The notes under the pieces: model-generated | What the model saw: the letters and a program-made list of their open reading frames with translations, nothing else | Database searches by the model: none | Told to the model about the DNA's origin: nothing | Part shown: positions 37,892 to 48,072 of the stretch, in pieces | Layout of the letters: the number at the start of each line of letters is the position of its first letter | How positions within the stretch are numbered: the first letter of the stretch is position 1 | Made by a program: the position numbers and the translations under genes | Assembly: GCA_016703765.1 (NCBI GenBank) | Contig: JADJBL010000007.1 | Location: forward strand, 130,273 to 194,272 | DNA: 64,000 bases | Reading direction: 5' to 3' | DNA from: Saprospirales bacterium | Lineage (GTDB): Bacteria; Bacteroidota; Bacteroidia; Chitinophagales; Saprospiraceae

Positions 37892-38959
37892 TTAACGAAG
37901 AGGCTCCGGGTTTTTCCAAATGAACAGGCGGTCGGCCAACAATTCCTCCACTTCCTTCAGCTCCCCGGATAGAGAAGGCGCTTCGACCCCTTTTTCCAGA
38001 AAGAGGGGCGCCTTAAAAACCCTGGCCTCATCCCACAGGGATTGGGCGATGAGGCTTTTCAGCAGTTTCCCACCTCCTTCCACCATCAGCGAGGTCAACC
38101 TTTCTTTTGCAAGACACTCCAGCACGTAAGGAAGGACGTTCGTCCCGAAAGGAGCGGAGAAAATTCGCACATTGGCCTGGCTGCCTTCATAGCTTTCGGG
38201 GTTTTCCGTAAAAACCCAGGTAGGGGCTTGTTCGTCGAAGACGCGAAGCGTCCGGGGCAGTGTTCCCGGCCGGTCCAACACCAGGCGCACAGGGCTTTTG
38301 CCGTAGAAATGCCTGTTTGTGAGGGAGGGGTTATCGGCCAGCAAGGTATTGCTTCCCACGAGGATGGCATCGGTTTCCCCCCGCCATTTGTGTACGAGGC
38401 GCCTGGAGACCTCATTGGTCATCCAAAGGCTTCCGCCCTCCGGACCGAGAAAACCGTCTTCGGATTGGGCGTATTTCAGCAGGATGTATGGGCGGCCGAG
38501 GCTCGCAAAGGTATTTCGTATATCGCAGTGCGGCGCTCCTTCCGTTTCCAGATGTCCAGCGTGGACTTCGACGCCTGCCTCCCTAAGTTTTTGAAGCCCC
38601 AGGCCATTTACGGCGGGAGAGCGGTCCAGATTGGAGACCACCACCCGGGGGATGCCCTTTTCGAGGATCAGGTCGGTACATGGGGGCGTTTTGCCGAACA
38701 CACAACAGGGCTCCAAAGAGACATACAGGGTGCTTTTTGGTATGAGGGCTTCGTCTTCGCGGCTCACTGCGTTGATGGCATTCACTTCGGCGTGTGCACC
38801 GCCATATTGTTGGTGGAACCCCTCGCCAATGATCCGCCCCTCATAAACCAGCACGGCGCCCACCGTGGGGTTGGGCGAAACCTTGCCGGCCCCGAGCCTG
38901 GCCAGGTCAAAGCAGCGTTGGAGAAAGCGCGATTCTGTATCGGGGTGGAATGATTTCAT
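37892..38959 (-). CDS. ribD: Riboflavin biosynthesis bifunctional deaminase/reductase RibD
   Basis: RibD deaminates and then reduces the pyrimidine intermediate of riboflavin synthesis. The 355-residue product has the zinc deaminase motifs HAEVNAI and PCCVFGKTPPCTD, followed by the RibD_C reductase domain (KYAQSEDGFL, DAILVGSNTLLADNPSLT, MVEGGGKLLKS). Length is normal. Confidence 0.95.
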   Translation of the reverse strand: MKSFHPDTESRFLQRCFDLARLGAGKVSPNPTVGAVLVYEGRIIGEGFHQQYGGAHAEVNAINAVSREDEALIPKSTLYVSLEPCCVFGKTPPCTDLILEKGIPRVVVSNLDRSPAVNGLGLQKLREAGVEVHAGHLETEGAPHCDIRNTFASLGRPYILLKYAQSEDGFLGPEGGSLWMTNEVSRRLVHKWRGETDAILVGSNTLLADNPSLTNRHFYGKSPVRLVLDRPGTLPRTLRVFDEQAPTWVFTENPESYEGSQANVRIFSAPFGTNVLPYVLECLAKERLTSLMVEGGGKLLKSLIAQSLWDEARVFKAPLFLEKGVEAPSLSGELKEVEELLADRLFIWKNPEPLR

Positions 38960-39060
38960 ACCCTTCCGTTATTTCTTTTGGAAAATATGCTTGCAAGGCA
39001 AAAAATAATTTTGTTAATTTTACGAATAGAATTAATAAAATTCTACAAACCCGCCGAATC

Positions 39061-39615
39061 GTGCTATACAAAGTAAAATTAAAAAATGCCGACGACCATG
39101 TGTTGCTTGACGACAGGGTTTATGAGTGGTTGACAACCGAACCTTACTACGTACAAGTCAATCTGGTCAATAACCTGCGCAAGCATTCGAGTGGCTGCGC
39201 CGTGTTCCAGAAGACCTGGAAAAAAGCCGACGGAGGTTATAAAACCGAAACCCTATACCTGCACAAGCTCATTGCAGAAAAATTTTTGAACAACGCGCGG
39301 TCCAAGGAAAGAAACCTCGTCGGGTGCAAAAACGGCAATAAATTGGACTGCCGGCTGGAAAATATCGTATATCGGTCCAGGGCATCCGCGAGCAGAAAAC
39401 GAAAAACCAGCTCCAAAGTAGGATATACCGGGGTCTATAAAGAAAACAATCGCTTCCGGGCCGTCATCTCCATAAACCGCAAAGCCGTTCACCTGGGTAT
39501 GTTCACCACGCCGGAGGAGGCCGCCCTGGCCTACAACAAAAAATCCAAAGAACTTTTCGGAGAGGAAGGCAAGGTCAATGTCCTGAAAAAAGGCATGAAA
39601 AAAGAAGACGATTAA
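39061..39615 (+). CDS. HNH-like plus AP2-domain DNA-binding protein
   Basis: I choose the GTG at 39061 because the protein then begins MLYKVKLKNADD, which looks like a domain start; the frame is open further upstream. Residues 80-120 resemble an HNH endonuclease module (YLHKLIAEKFLNN...GCKNGNKLDCRLENI), with Cys where the second His is usual. Residues 130-175 form an AP2 DNA-binding domain (GYTGVYKENNRFRAVISI, HLGMFTTPEEAALAYN). HNH-AP2 proteins are typical of homing or phage-borne endonucleases. It lies divergent from ribD across a 101-nt AT-rich gap, has no partner genes, and may be a mobile passenger (inference). Confidence 0.8.
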   Translation: MLYKVKLKNADDHVLLDDRVYEWLTTEPYYVQVNLVNNLRKHSSGCAVFQKTWKKADGGYKTETLYLHKLIAEKFLNNARSKERNLVGCKNGNKLDCRLENIVYRSRASASRKRKTSSKVGYTGVYKENNRFRAVISINRKAVHLGMFTTPEEAALAYNKKSKELFGEEGKVNVLKKGMKKEDD

Positions 39616-39653
39616 TTTCCTAACTTTACCGCCGTTTGAATGATTGAAAATCT

Positions 39654-40519
39654 ATGGGCTGGTTTAAACGATTAAAAGAGGGCATACAGACGGCAACCAA
39701 ATTCAAGAAGGAGGCGCCGGACGGCCTGTGGTACAAATGTAACAGTTGCGGGGAAACCAGCACCATGAAAGAGTTGCGGGAAAATTTCTTCAAATGCCCC
39801 AAATGCAACTACCATGTGCGCATCGGTTCTCACGACTACTTTGAGCTCCTGTTCGACGGCCGTTATCAGGAACTGCATCCCGACCTCATTGCGGTTGACA
39901 AGCTCGAGTTCACAGACCTCAAAGCCTATCCGGATCGCCTGGAAGAAGCACGCCGCAAAACGGGCCTGGCCGATGCCATGACCAACGCGGTGGGTAAGGT
40001 AAAAAAACGCTCCCTCGTCATTTCCGCCATGGATTTCAGCTTTATCGGAGGCTCCATGGGCTCTGTGATGGGAGAAAAGATATCCCTGGCGATCGACTAT
40101 TGCCTGGAGCACCGGATACCCCTGATGATCATTTCCAAATCGGGCGGCGCCAGGATGATGGAATCGGCTTTTCGCTCATGCAAATGGCCAAGACCTCCGC
40201 TAAACTGACGCTAATGGCCCGGGCCGGAATACCTTATTTTTCTTTCCTCACCGATCCGACCACCGGCGGAGTGACCGCCTCCTTTGCCATGCTGGGCGAC
40301 CTCAATTTCGCGGAGCCCAACTGCCTAATCGGCTTTGCCGGACCAAGGGTGATCAAGGAAACCATCAAAAGGGATCTTCCCGAGGGCTTTCAGACCTCCG
40401 AATTCCTTCTGGAACACGGATTCCTCGACTTCATCATCGATCGAAAGGACCTTCGGGAAACGATTGCAGACCTCTTGCAATTATTCGACAACGCTCCCCA
40501 ACCGGCTACTCCCGAATAA
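39654..40519 (+). CDS. accD: Acetyl-CoA carboxylase carboxyltransferase subunit beta, one frameshift
   Basis: AccD and AccA transfer CO2 from biotin to acetyl-CoA, making malonyl-CoA for fatty acids. The product begins [20 protein letters not shown] and has the zinc ribbon CNSC...CPKC (about 25-50). It continues through [11 protein letters not shown] and, in the next frame, [37 protein letters not shown] and [15 protein letters not shown]. One T is missing in the T run near 40169-40172. The gene is essential, so this is almost certainly a sequence error. A TAACTTTA at 39621 is a weak promoter candidate. The stop overlaps bshC by 14 nt. Confidence 0.93.
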
Positions 40520-42095
40520 CGACGAAGCCTGTTTCCAGAGGGTCAAGATGCTCCAGCAGGAATCCAAAAAAGAAGGGACCGTGCTTGAGGTAATAGGGGA
40601 TGAAGTTGTCGAACCGCTCCTGAAGTCCATTCCCAGGAAATAACTTTTCTTTTACAGCCCTCAATTGGCCCAGTTCGGTTTCAAAACGCTGTTTTTGCGC
40701 CCGGAGCAGGCGAATTTCCAATTGTTCCAGCATTTTCCCCTGCTTCGCTCCCTCTGCAAGCACTGCGCCCACCAGGGTGGGATCGATGCCCCTGGCCCTT
40801 TCCGAGATATCTTCAAACATCTTTGTCAGGATATTTCTCTCTCCGGCCAGGCTTAACTCCATATCAGACCTGGCGTGAACCCAGCTCTTAATCAACTCCT
40901 CGGCATCTACCATCAGCTCATCCAGGCCCACTTCCAGCTTTTCCATGCGCCTGGCGGAGTTGGAGTCGATCCATAGAACGGAGTTGCGCCGCACCAGGAC
41001 CGGAAAATTGAGCCCGAAATACTCGAATTGCTTCTTCCGCTCCAGCCAGTAGGCAATTTCCCCGCCTCCTCCGATGTAGGCCAGGTTCGGCAACATGCTT
41101 TCCTGGTATAGGGGCCGCATAACGACATTGGGGCTGAACCGGTCGGGATGCGCCTCCAGCTCGGTCATCATTTCCTCCTCCGAAAAACGCAGATCCGTGT
41201 TTACCACCTCGAAAAAATCTCCCTCCCGAACAATCCTTTCCCGTGCGTTTTCCAGAAGGTAAAACAGGTTGATGGGCCGGGCATAGGCCTGAGCAGGAAA
41301 TCCGAGGGCTTCGAGTTCGGCCTGTGTTTGTTCCACCAGGCCCTGGGAGGCCTGTTCCAGCAATTCCCTGCGCATGAAGGGGATGAAATGCCGCTTTAGC
41401 TCCACGTGGTCCATATTCAGGACCAGCAGCCCCTGATCCTTGAACAAGCTATTGACGAAATACTGCATGCCTTCGCCATAGCTCTCGTGCCCCGTAAAGG
41501 CCGTTTTTAAAAGGGCCCAGAACTCCCTGGCCCGCTCCGAATCGCCGAGCAGGCCGTGCAATTGATCGAGCACGGGAATCAGCTCTTTAGCGCTCATCCG
41601 CCCGACGGAACCGCCCGATCGGGTTTCCCAAACCAGCCGGCGGCCGAAAAGATTGGCGTGGTTGACCTCTTCAAAGTCGTGGTCTTCCCCACCGGAGATC
41701 ATCACCGGTACAAATTCCTTTCCGGGATAGGCCTCCCGAAGTTTTTTGGCCAGGTTGATGGTGGAAACGATTTTATAGATAAAAAATAGAGGTCCGGTAA
41801 AAAGCACGGGTTGGTGGGCCGTGGCGACGGTAAAAGTGTCGGGGCTCAACAGGGCCTTGATGTGGCGGTCGGTTTGCTCGCTCCGTTCGAGGCCGGCGTA
41901 TTGCTCCTCGACGACACGCACCAAAAGCTCCCTCGGGATTTCTTCCCGGGATTTGTCCAGCATGACCTGCCCGAAGGCCTTCAGATCTGCCGGATATTTG
42001 AAATAGGGAGAGAGGGCGGGGTCGCGAAGCGTATAAGCCCGGTCGCGGGCTGAAAAAAACGGGATTTGGTCGAAGGGCAGTGGGTTAACGGTCAT
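40506..42095 (-). CDS. bshC: Bacillithiol biosynthesis cysteine-adding enzyme BshC
   Basis: BshC is the putative cysteine ligase of the last bacillithiol step. I take the ATG at 42095 ([18 protein letters not shown]), giving 529 residues; the frame is open 23 codons further. Family landmarks are [52 protein letters not shown] and [12 protein letters not shown]. Its presence suggests bacillithiol is the main low-molecular thiol here. Confidence 0.94.
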   Translation of the reverse strand: MTVNPLPFDQIPFFSARDRAYTLRDPALSPYFKYPADLKAFGQVMLDKSREEIPRELLVRVVEEQYAGLERSEQTDRHIKALLSPDTFTVATAHQPVLFTGPLFFIYKIVSTINLAKKLREAYPGKEFVPVMISGGEDHDFEEVNHANLFGRRLVWETRSGGSVGRMSAKELIPVLDQLHGLLGDSERAREFWALLKTAFTGHESYGEGMQYFVNSLFKDQGLLVLNMDHVELKRHFIPFMRRELLEQASQGLVEQTQAELEALGFPAQAYARPINLFYLLENARERIVREGDFFEVVNTDLRFSEEEMMTELEAHPDRFSPNVVMRPLYQESMLPNLAYIGGGGEIAYWLERKKQFEYFGLNFPVLVRRNSVLWIDSNSARRMEKLEVGLDELMVDAEELIKSWVHARSDMELSLAGERNILTKMFEDISERARGIDPTLVGAVLAEGAKQGKMLEQLEIRLLRAQKQRFETELGQLRAVKEKLFPGNGLQERFDNFIPYYLKHGPFFFGFLLEHLDPLETGFVVIRE

Positions 42096-42148
42096 GAGGG
42101 GATTTGTTTTTCTGAAAATGCTTGACGGGCCTGAATGTTTAATTTTCC

Positions 42149-42156
42149 TATCTTTG
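42149..42156 (+). promoter_or_regulatory. Bacteroidota-type -7 box upstream of the CRTAC1-like gene
   Basis: TATCTTTG matches TAnnTTTG exactly, with TTG at 42122-42124 as a possible -33 element (24-nt spacing, at the long end). It lies 24 nt before the ATG at 42181 in the 85-nt gap between divergent bshC and the CRTAC1-like gene. Confidence 0.55.
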
Positions 42157-42180
42157 TGGCCCATTTAAAGCGATGAAATT

Positions 42181-44355
42181 ATGCGTTTTTCCAGCTACTA
42201 TTACCTTTTTCCGTCGATCCTTTTATTGGCTTTGTTATCCTGCAAGGGACAGACGCCCGTCGAGGGGCAAAAAGAAGGGGATTCTCATGCGAAGATGGTT
42301 TTCATCCTGGACAGTATGGCAAACAGGGCCTTTTATATGGATAATTTCCTGATGAACGATAAGCATATCGAGCACTGGCGCGAAAAGGTAGCCCTGGGAG
42401 GAGAAGAACGCCCGGATAAGTATATGCAATACCGGTACAAAATGGGCAATGAGATGCTGAATGCCGGGCAAACCGGCAACGCGATTCAGGAGTTTACCGA
42501 TCTGATCAAGATGAAACCGGAGAAAACGCTCTACGACCTGCTGGCCATCAGCTATATGCAGGCAGGGGAGAGGCAAAGCCGAAAAGACAACCCCAGCTCG
42601 GCATCGAGCATAATACCGGTTACTCCGGAAGGCTGGCATCGAAATACCCTTGGCACGGAAAGCGCCGCCAAAATGTACCTGAAGATCCTGCAATCCTTTC
42701 CCAACGACATTCAATCCCGCTACCTGCTCAACCTGGCCTACATGCGGCTTGGGCAATATCCCCTCGGCGTTCCGGAGGCGCACCGGATTCCCCTGGAAGC
42801 TTTTTCACCGCCGAATCCGGGTTTTCCGAAATTTAAGGAAATCGCGCCCTCGGTAAACCTGGCGCCCACCGGCCATTTAGGCGGGGTGTGTATGGAAGAC
42901 TTTAACAACGACGGCCATCTCGACCTGTTCATCTCCTCCTCCGGAATGAGGGACCCGTCCCGGCTCTTTTTTGCCAACGGCGACGGGACTTACAAGGAAG
43001 CTACTGAAGCAGCCAATTTAAAAGGTATAACGGGCGGTATCAACGCGATGCACGCCGATTACAACAACGACGGCTGGGAGGATATCCTGATCCTCCGGGG
43101 CGCCTGGCTGGACAGGGGAGGGAGGCAAGCCAACTCCCTGTTGCGCAACAATGGGGACGGCACCTTTAGCGATGTGACAATAAATGCCGGAATTCTCTCC
43201 TTTTACCCCACCCAGGCCGCAGCATGGGGAGACCTGAACAACGATGGCTGGCTCGATCTTTTCATCGGAAACGAATCAAAAGGGGAAGGAGAGAAGCGCC
43301 AGTCCTATCCCTGTGAGCTGTATGTGAACAACGGAGACGGCACTTTTACCAATATCTCCGCCCAAACTTCCCTTAATTTCGAAGCCCTTGTAAAAGGCTG
43401 CGCATGGGGCGACATCAACAACGATGGCCTGATCGACCTGTATGTTTCCGTGCTCAACGGCCCCAACAGGCTTTTTCTCAACCTGGGAGGCACCACTTTT
43501 TACGACTGGCGCTTTGAAGAAATTACGGCACAGGCAGGGGTTCAGGAACCCTTAATGAGCTCCCTAACCTGGTTCTTTGATTACAACAACGATGGGTTTC
43601 AGGATATTTTCGTAAGCGGTTACGACGGAAAACACCTCACCGAGGTCGGAAAAGAGTATGCTTCCGAACTCCTGGGCCTTCCGCTGGAATCCGAAACGCC
43701 GAGACTATTCCGGAACAATGGCAACAGCACGTTTACCGATGTGGCCGGGGAGATGGGTATCAAAAAAGTGATGTACGGCCTGGGAGGCAATTTTGGAGAT
43801 CTGGACAACGACGGCTGGCTCGACTTTTACGTTGGAATGAACTCTCCCGATTTCCGGGCGCTGATGCCAAACCGGATGTTCCGCAACATCGATGGCCAAA
43901 GGTTTGAAGAGGTGACCCTCAACGGCTTTGGATATGTTCAAAAAGGAAGCGGCATCGCCTTCGGAGATATGGATAATGACGGAGACCAGGAGATATACTG
44001 CGTGACCGGCGGTTTTTACCAGGGCGATGTTTCGGAGGGTCTGCTGTTTGAAAACCCCGGATTCCAGCGCTCCTGGCTCACCCTCACCCTGGAGGGAAAG
44101 ACCTCCAATCGAAGCGCGATTGGCGCCCGGCTCCGCATCATTTTCAAAGAACAAGGCGGCCGGGAAAGGGTAATTTACCGAACCATCGGCACGGGAGGCT
44201 CATTCGGCTCGGCAAGCTTGCAGGAGGAGATCGGACTGGGAAATGCCGTGGGAAATGTTTCGCTGGAAGTAAGTTGGCCCGGTGGAACCAAACAGGAATT
44301 CAAATCGCTGCCCATTAACGGGCATATCCGGATCAAAGAAGGGGAAGGCAAATAA
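42181..44355 (+). CDS. CRTAC1-type lipoprotein with FG-GAP repeats and ASPIC/UnbV domain
   Basis: The 724-residue product has a lipoprotein signal (SILLLALLSCKGQ), a TPR-like helical part (about 60-200), and FG-GAP/VCBS calcium-binding repeats. Examples are DFNNDGHLDLFIS, DYNNDGWEDILIL, DLNNDGWLDLFIG, DINNDGLIDLYVS and DLDNDGWLDFYVG. A C-terminal ASPIC/UnbV domain carries TIGTGGSFGSASLQEEIGLG. It is probably displayed at the cell surface; the ligand is unknown. Confidence 0.92.
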   Translation: MRFSSYYYLFPSILLLALLSCKGQTPVEGQKEGDSHAKMVFILDSMANRAFYMDNFLMNDKHIEHWREKVALGGEERPDKYMQYRYKMGNEMLNAGQTGNAIQEFTDLIKMKPEKTLYDLLAISYMQAGERQSRKDNPSSASSIIPVTPEGWHRNTLGTESAAKMYLKILQSFPNDIQSRYLLNLAYMRLGQYPLGVPEAHRIPLEAFSPPNPGFPKFKEIAPSVNLAPTGHLGGVCMEDFNNDGHLDLFISSSGMRDPSRLFFANGDGTYKEATEAANLKGITGGINAMHADYNNDGWEDILILRGAWLDRGGRQANSLLRNNGDGTFSDVTINAGILSFYPTQAAAWGDLNNDGWLDLFIGNESKGEGEKRQSYPCELYVNNGDGTFTNISAQTSLNFEALVKGCAWGDINNDGLIDLYVSVLNGPNRLFLNLGGTTFYDWRFEEITAQAGVQEPLMSSLTWFFDYNNDGFQDIFVSGYDGKHLTEVGKEYASELLGLPLESETPRLFRNNGNSTFTDVAGEMGIKKVMYGLGGNFGDLDNDGWLDFYVGMNSPDFRALMPNRMFRNIDGQRFEEVTLNGFGYVQKGSGIAFGDMDNDGDQEIYCVTGGFYQGDVSEGLLFENPGFQRSWLTLTLEGKTSNRSAIGARLRIIFKEQGGRERVIYRTIGTGGSFGSASLQEEIGLGNAVGNVSLEVSWPGGTKQEFKSLPINGHIRIKEGEGK

Positions 44356-44362
44356 CTAGCCG

Positions 44363-45397
44363 GTGGCAGAAAAATTGGACATAGCAGGGTTTTTGAGGCT
44401 TTCCGCAGAGCGCAAGGTGCTGGATGTGCGAACCCCTGCTGAATACGAACAAGGACATATACCAGGGGCCATCAATTTCCCTCTGTTTTCCAACGAAGAA
44501 CGAGCCGAGATCGGTACCCTTTACAAACAGGTGAGCCAGGAAGCAGCTTTCCGTCGCGGCCTGGACCTGGTGGGGCCCCGCATGTCGATCATGGTATCGG
44601 AGGCCGAAATAATTGCTCCGGAGAAAGATGTTTTGGTTCATTGCTGGAGAGGGGGTCAGCGCAGTGGAAGCGTGGGCTGGCTGCTGGAATCGGCGGGGTT
44701 TAAGACAGCGCTTTTGGAAGGAGGCTACAAGGCATACCGGCGTTTTGTCTTAAGCGCTTTTGAGGCCCCGCCTCAGAAATTCCTGATCCTCGGCGGGCCG
44801 ACCGGTTCCGGAAAAACGGAATTGCTCCGAAAGATGGAAGAATTGGGAGCACAGGTGGTCGATCTGGAAAAGCTGGCCAACCACAAAGGTTCCGCCTTTG
44901 GAAGCCTGGGCGAGGAAGATCAGCCCTCCTGCGAACATTTTGAAAACGAACTCGAACGAGCGATCCGGGCGCTCGATCCCGCCCGACCCATCTGGATGGA
45001 ACACGAAAGCCGGGGCATAGGACGGGTATTCCTACCGGATGCTTTTTGGAAGCATTTGCAGAGCTGCGAACTGGTATTGGTCGATCCGGGCAGGGATGCC
45101 CGGTTGCAACACGTCCTGGCTGTCTACGGGAGCTTTGAGGCTGACATGCTGAAATCCTGCTTTACCCGCATCGCCACCCGGTTGGGCGGCCAGCATGTCA
45201 AAGCGGCCTGCGAGGCCATCGACGCCGGCGACATCCCCAAAGCGGCATCCATCGCCCTTGATTATTACGACAAATCCTATTCCCATCACCTGGGAAAATA
45301 CCCCCATTCCTCCGTCAGATGGCTTTCCATTGAAGGCTTGAGCAGGGAGGCTGCTGCCATGCAGTTGTTGGAAATGGAAAAATCCTTTCAAATATGA
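44363..45397 (+). CDS. mnmH: tRNA 2-selenouridine(34) synthase MnmH (SelU)
   Basis: MnmH replaces sulfur of 2-thiouridine-34 with selenium using selenophosphate, through a geranylated intermediate. The 344-residue product starts at GTG 44363. It has the rhodanese domain with active Cys94 in [12 protein letters not shown] and a P-loop [12 protein letters not shown] (about 144-155). Its stop overlaps the selD ATG (ATGA), so the supplier of selenophosphate is co-translated. Confidence 0.95.
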   Translation: MAEKLDIAGFLRLSAERKVLDVRTPAEYEQGHIPGAINFPLFSNEERAEIGTLYKQVSQEAAFRRGLDLVGPRMSIMVSEAEIIAPEKDVLVHCWRGGQRSGSVGWLLESAGFKTALLEGGYKAYRRFVLSAFEAPPQKFLILGGPTGSGKTELLRKMEELGAQVVDLEKLANHKGSAFGSLGEEDQPSCEHFENELERAIRALDPARPIWMEHESRGIGRVFLPDAFWKHLQSCELVLVDPGRDARLQHVLAVYGSFEADMLKSCFTRIATRLGGQHVKAACEAIDAGDIPKAASIALDYYDKSYSHHLGKYPHSSVRWLSIEGLSREAAAMQLLEMEKSFQI

Positions 45398-46431
45398 ATG
45401 CCTTTCTGCTCACTAAATTCAGTCATGGGGCGGGCTGCGGTTGCAAGATTGCGCCGTCGGTCCTGAACTCCATCCTGCATCACGTCGAAAAGACCCATTT
45501 CCCGGGACTCCTCGTAGGCAACGAGGACCGGGACGATGCCGCGGTGCTGGACCTTGGAGATGGAACGGCCATCATCAGCACTACCGATTTTTTCATGCCC
45601 ATCGTCGACGATCCTTCCGATTTTGGACAGATCGCGGCGGTCAATGCCATCAGCGATATCTACGCCATGGGGGGCACGCCGATCCTGGCCATCGCCATCC
45701 TGGGCTGGCCGGTCAACCAGATCCCGCCGGAAATCGCAGGACAGGTGGTGGAAGGCGGCCGGAAGGCTTGTTCGGAAGCGGGGATACCCCTTGCAGGCGG
45801 CCACAGCATCGACAGCCCGGAGCCGATCTTTGGGCTGGCGGTTACCGGGCGCGTCCCAATCGAACATCTCAAGAAAAACGGGGGAGCCAGCGCCGGTTGC
45901 CGCCTGTTCCTCACCAAGCCCCTGGGGGTAGGCATCCTGGCCACGGCCCAGAAAAAAGGCCTGGTCGAGCCGGCGCACCTGGAATTAGCCCGCCGCTCCA
46001 TGCTGACGCTCAACAAAGCCGGCGAACGCTTTGGCAAACTCCCTTACATCAAAGCCATGACCGATGTGACCGGATTCGGATTGCTGGGGCATTTGCTCGA
46101 AATGTGTCAGGCCAGCCATACAAAGGCCTGGTTGCAGATGGACATGGTTCCGACCTTTGATATAGATATGTTGCGCCACTACCTGGCCAACAAGTGCATT
46201 CCCGGCGGTACGCTCCGCAATTGGGACAGCTACGGAAAAATGATAGGGGATTTGACAGAGGAACAGCGTTACCTGCTTTCAGACCCCCAAACAAGCGGTG
46301 GCTTGCTCGTGGCGGTGGAAGAGGACTCCGTAAACGATTTTCTGAAGGAAAGCTCCTCGATGGGGCTCCGGCTGGAGAGCTTCGGGCGTTTGGACAGCTA
46401 TGCGGGGGGGCCTTTTATAGAACTGAATTAA
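45394..46431 (+). CDS. selD: Selenide, water dikinase SelD
   Basis: SelD makes selenophosphate from selenide and ATP. The 345-residue product has the N-terminal catalytic motif [11 protein letters not shown] (Cys15, Cys17, Lys18), [28 protein letters not shown] and [18 protein letters not shown], all diagnostic of the family. The active position is Cys, not selenocysteine. No selA, selB or selC lies in this window. Confidence 0.96.
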   Translation: MNAFLLTKFSHGAGCGCKIAPSVLNSILHHVEKTHFPGLLVGNEDRDDAAVLDLGDGTAIISTTDFFMPIVDDPSDFGQIAAVNAISDIYAMGGTPILAIAILGWPVNQIPPEIAGQVVEGGRKACSEAGIPLAGGHSIDSPEPIFGLAVTGRVPIEHLKKNGGASAGCRLFLTKPLGVGILATAQKKGLVEPAHLELARRSMLTLNKAGERFGKLPYIKAMTDVTGFGLLGHLLEMCQASHTKAWLQMDMVPTFDIDMLRHYLANKCIPGGTLRNWDSYGKMIGDLTEEQRYLLSDPQTSGGLLVAVEEDSVNDFLKESSSMGLRLESFGRLDSYAGGPFIELN

Positions 46432-46433
46432 GC

Positions 46434-46526
46434 GGTAATAAGTTTATAAGGTAATAAGATAATAAGGTATTAAAAGTCAATAACTTATTACCTTATTACC
46501 TTATTACCTTATTACCTTAATACCTC
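46434..46526. repeat. Imperfect hairpin of GGTAATAA repeats
   Basis: The left half repeats GGTAATAA/GGTATTAA and the right half repeats TTATTACC four to five times, so they can pair over more than 20 bp with a few mismatches. It exactly fills the gap between the convergent selD and DUF4097-like stops and probably ends transcription from both sides. The unit is close to that of the 16341-16434 hairpin. Confidence 0.82.
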
Positions 46527-47411
46527 CTAGGGATTCCTAATCACAATATCCCCAAACGAAATCTTCACCGAAATGAGGGCTTTTTCCCTGGCCGGGGTAA
46601 AAGTGGCCCTTTTCATGGCCGAAGTATTCTCTAGGTAATTCATTTTCAGATCAGTAGGTACTGTGATACTTCCGTAATGGGCGGTTAGCGTATAACCGTA
46701 CACGGTGGGGTGGGGGTCGAAGAAATACACATCCGATTTTTCGGCGTCGATGTTCAGTTTCAGGAGGCTGTCGTCGGAAAAAAGCTTGATGATGCCGTAG
46801 GAAGATTTGATATCGCAGGCCCCGCTGACTTCGCGAAGAGTCACATCCGAGCGGCGGGCATCTATTTGGAGGTTGCCGCAGATGCGCTCGCCGAAAACAT
46901 CTCCGAAGCGGGTTTGGATAAACAGATCGCCGCTCATATCCTCCAGGTAGATCTTTCCAAATTCGGATTGAAGGCGGAGCAGGTTATTCAGGTTGCTGAT
47001 TGTGGCGTTGCCGAAATGGTTTTTAAGGTAAACGGGGCAGTCCTCGGGCAGGTGAACCGTGTAGATCGCCTTGATCTGCGATTCGGTTTTGGGCTGGCCG
47101 ATATCGGGGGAGATATAGTTGCGGAAGTAGATCATTTTCCCATGCTGGTCGATGCTGTATTTCATCGCATTGATATCCCGTTCGGCTATTTTGCGGTCGG
47201 GGTGTTTGGACACCAGTTCCAGGATCACGCGGACCGAGTTGTTCTGCCAGGTTTCCACGATGATCTCGGCTTTTTCGCCTTCGATATTCACCTCATAACC
47301 AGGCACATAGGGGAGGGTTTGTTCAATGGTTTTTGTAACTACCTGGAGGGGGGTCTGAGCTACGCTTAGGAAGGGTAGGAGAGCGAAAATAATGGGCTTG
47401 TTCACTTTCAT
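46527..47411 (-). CDS. Secreted DUF4097-like beta-solenoid protein
   Basis: I use the ATG at 47411 (MKVNKPIIFALLPFLSVAQ, signal peptide), giving 294 residues. The body consists of short strand repeats of the DUF4097/adhesin type: VYLKNHFGNATIS, RLQSEFGKIYLEDMSG, FIQTRFGDVFGE and LTAHYGSITVP. It is the last gene of an ECF sigma operon, where such proteins are common but have no known activity. Confidence 0.75.
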   Translation of the reverse strand: MKVNKPIIFALLPFLSVAQTPLQVVTKTIEQTLPYVPGYEVNIEGEKAEIIVETWQNNSVRVILELVSKHPDRKIAERDINAMKYSIDQHGKMIYFRNYISPDIGQPKTESQIKAIYTVHLPEDCPVYLKNHFGNATISNLNNLLRLQSEFGKIYLEDMSGDLFIQTRFGDVFGERICGNLQIDARRSDVTLREVSGACDIKSSYGIIKLFSDDSLLKLNIDAEKSDVYFFDPHPTVYGYTLTAHYGSITVPTDLKMNYLENTSAMKRATFTPAREKALISVKISFGDIVIRNP

Positions 47412-47432
47412 GTGCAACCGGAATTTCAGCGA

Positions 47433-48056
47433 TCAGATAAAGTAGTCTAATATTTGTTTCAAAAGGGCTGTGCGTTGCCGCTCGATTTCAGTTAATTGGC
47501 CGATCAGGTCGACGTCGGTTCCGAATTTTCCAAGTGCTTCCTCGAGGGAAATCTTGGCCTCCGTCAGCTCGTCCAGTTCCGCCTGCAAGGATTGCATATC
47601 CGGGTTGTTGCAAGTGAAGGCAGAACCGGCACAGAGGCGGTTGATCATTTCAAAGGCGTTTTCATCCTGTTCCCAGTCCCGCTGCAGGAGGGAGGCGTCC
47701 ACTATTTCCCTGGAGTAGGAGATCGAGACTACGCCTTCTCCGGTGGAACCCACCGATTGGAAAGGCTGGAACAGCCAAAACAGCCCGGCGAACGTAGCTG
47801 CGATGCCGGTTGCCCAGGGCAACATCCGCCTTAGGGGAAGCAACCTGGCGGAAGGGGCAGCCTGCTTTCGGGAAAGGCCGGATTCAATCTGGTCCCAGAC
47901 GGAGTCGGGAGGCTGATATTCCGGGAGTTGATTCCATGCCGCGCTGGCGGGCAGGGAAAGGGATTTGTCGATCTGCTCCCAAACCTCGGCAGGCGCCTGG
48001 TATTGAGGCAATTCGGCAATAAGCCTTGCAAGGATGTCTTTATTTTTATCCCGCAT
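47433..48056 (-). CDS. Putative anti-sigma factor with one membrane helix
   Basis: The 207-residue product has no signal peptide. Two related N-terminal PAEVWEQIDKSLS/PPDSVWDQIESGLS segments are followed by a basic stretch, one membrane helix (MLPWATGIAATFAGLFWLF) and a periplasmic coiled-coil tail. This is the layout of membrane anti-sigma factors, and the gene starts 16 nt after the ECF sigma stop. The role is inferred from topology and position. Confidence 0.75.
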   Translation of the reverse strand: MRDKNKDILARLIAELPQYQAPAEVWEQIDKSLSLPASAAWNQLPEYQPPDSVWDQIESGLSRKQAAPSARLLPLRRMLPWATGIAATFAGLFWLFQPFQSVGSTGEGVVSISYSREIVDASLLQRDWEQDENAFEMINRLCAGSAFTCNNPDMQSLQAELDELTEAKISLEEALGKFGTDVDLIGQLTEIERQRTALLKQILDYFI

Positions 48057-48072
48057 ATGGAAAAGATTTGGA

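Noticed and set aside
38042..38953. 303-codon plus-strand frame inside ribD
   Set aside because: Antisense shadow of ribD, which shows all catalytic motifs.
45441..46160. 239-codon frame overlapping selD in another frame
   Set aside because: Pro/Arg/His-rich shadow of selD; selD itself is intact and highly conserved.
45394..46431. Selenocysteine codon in selD
   Set aside because: The catalytic motif reads HGAGCGCK with ordinary Cys codons and there is no in-frame TGA in the gene.
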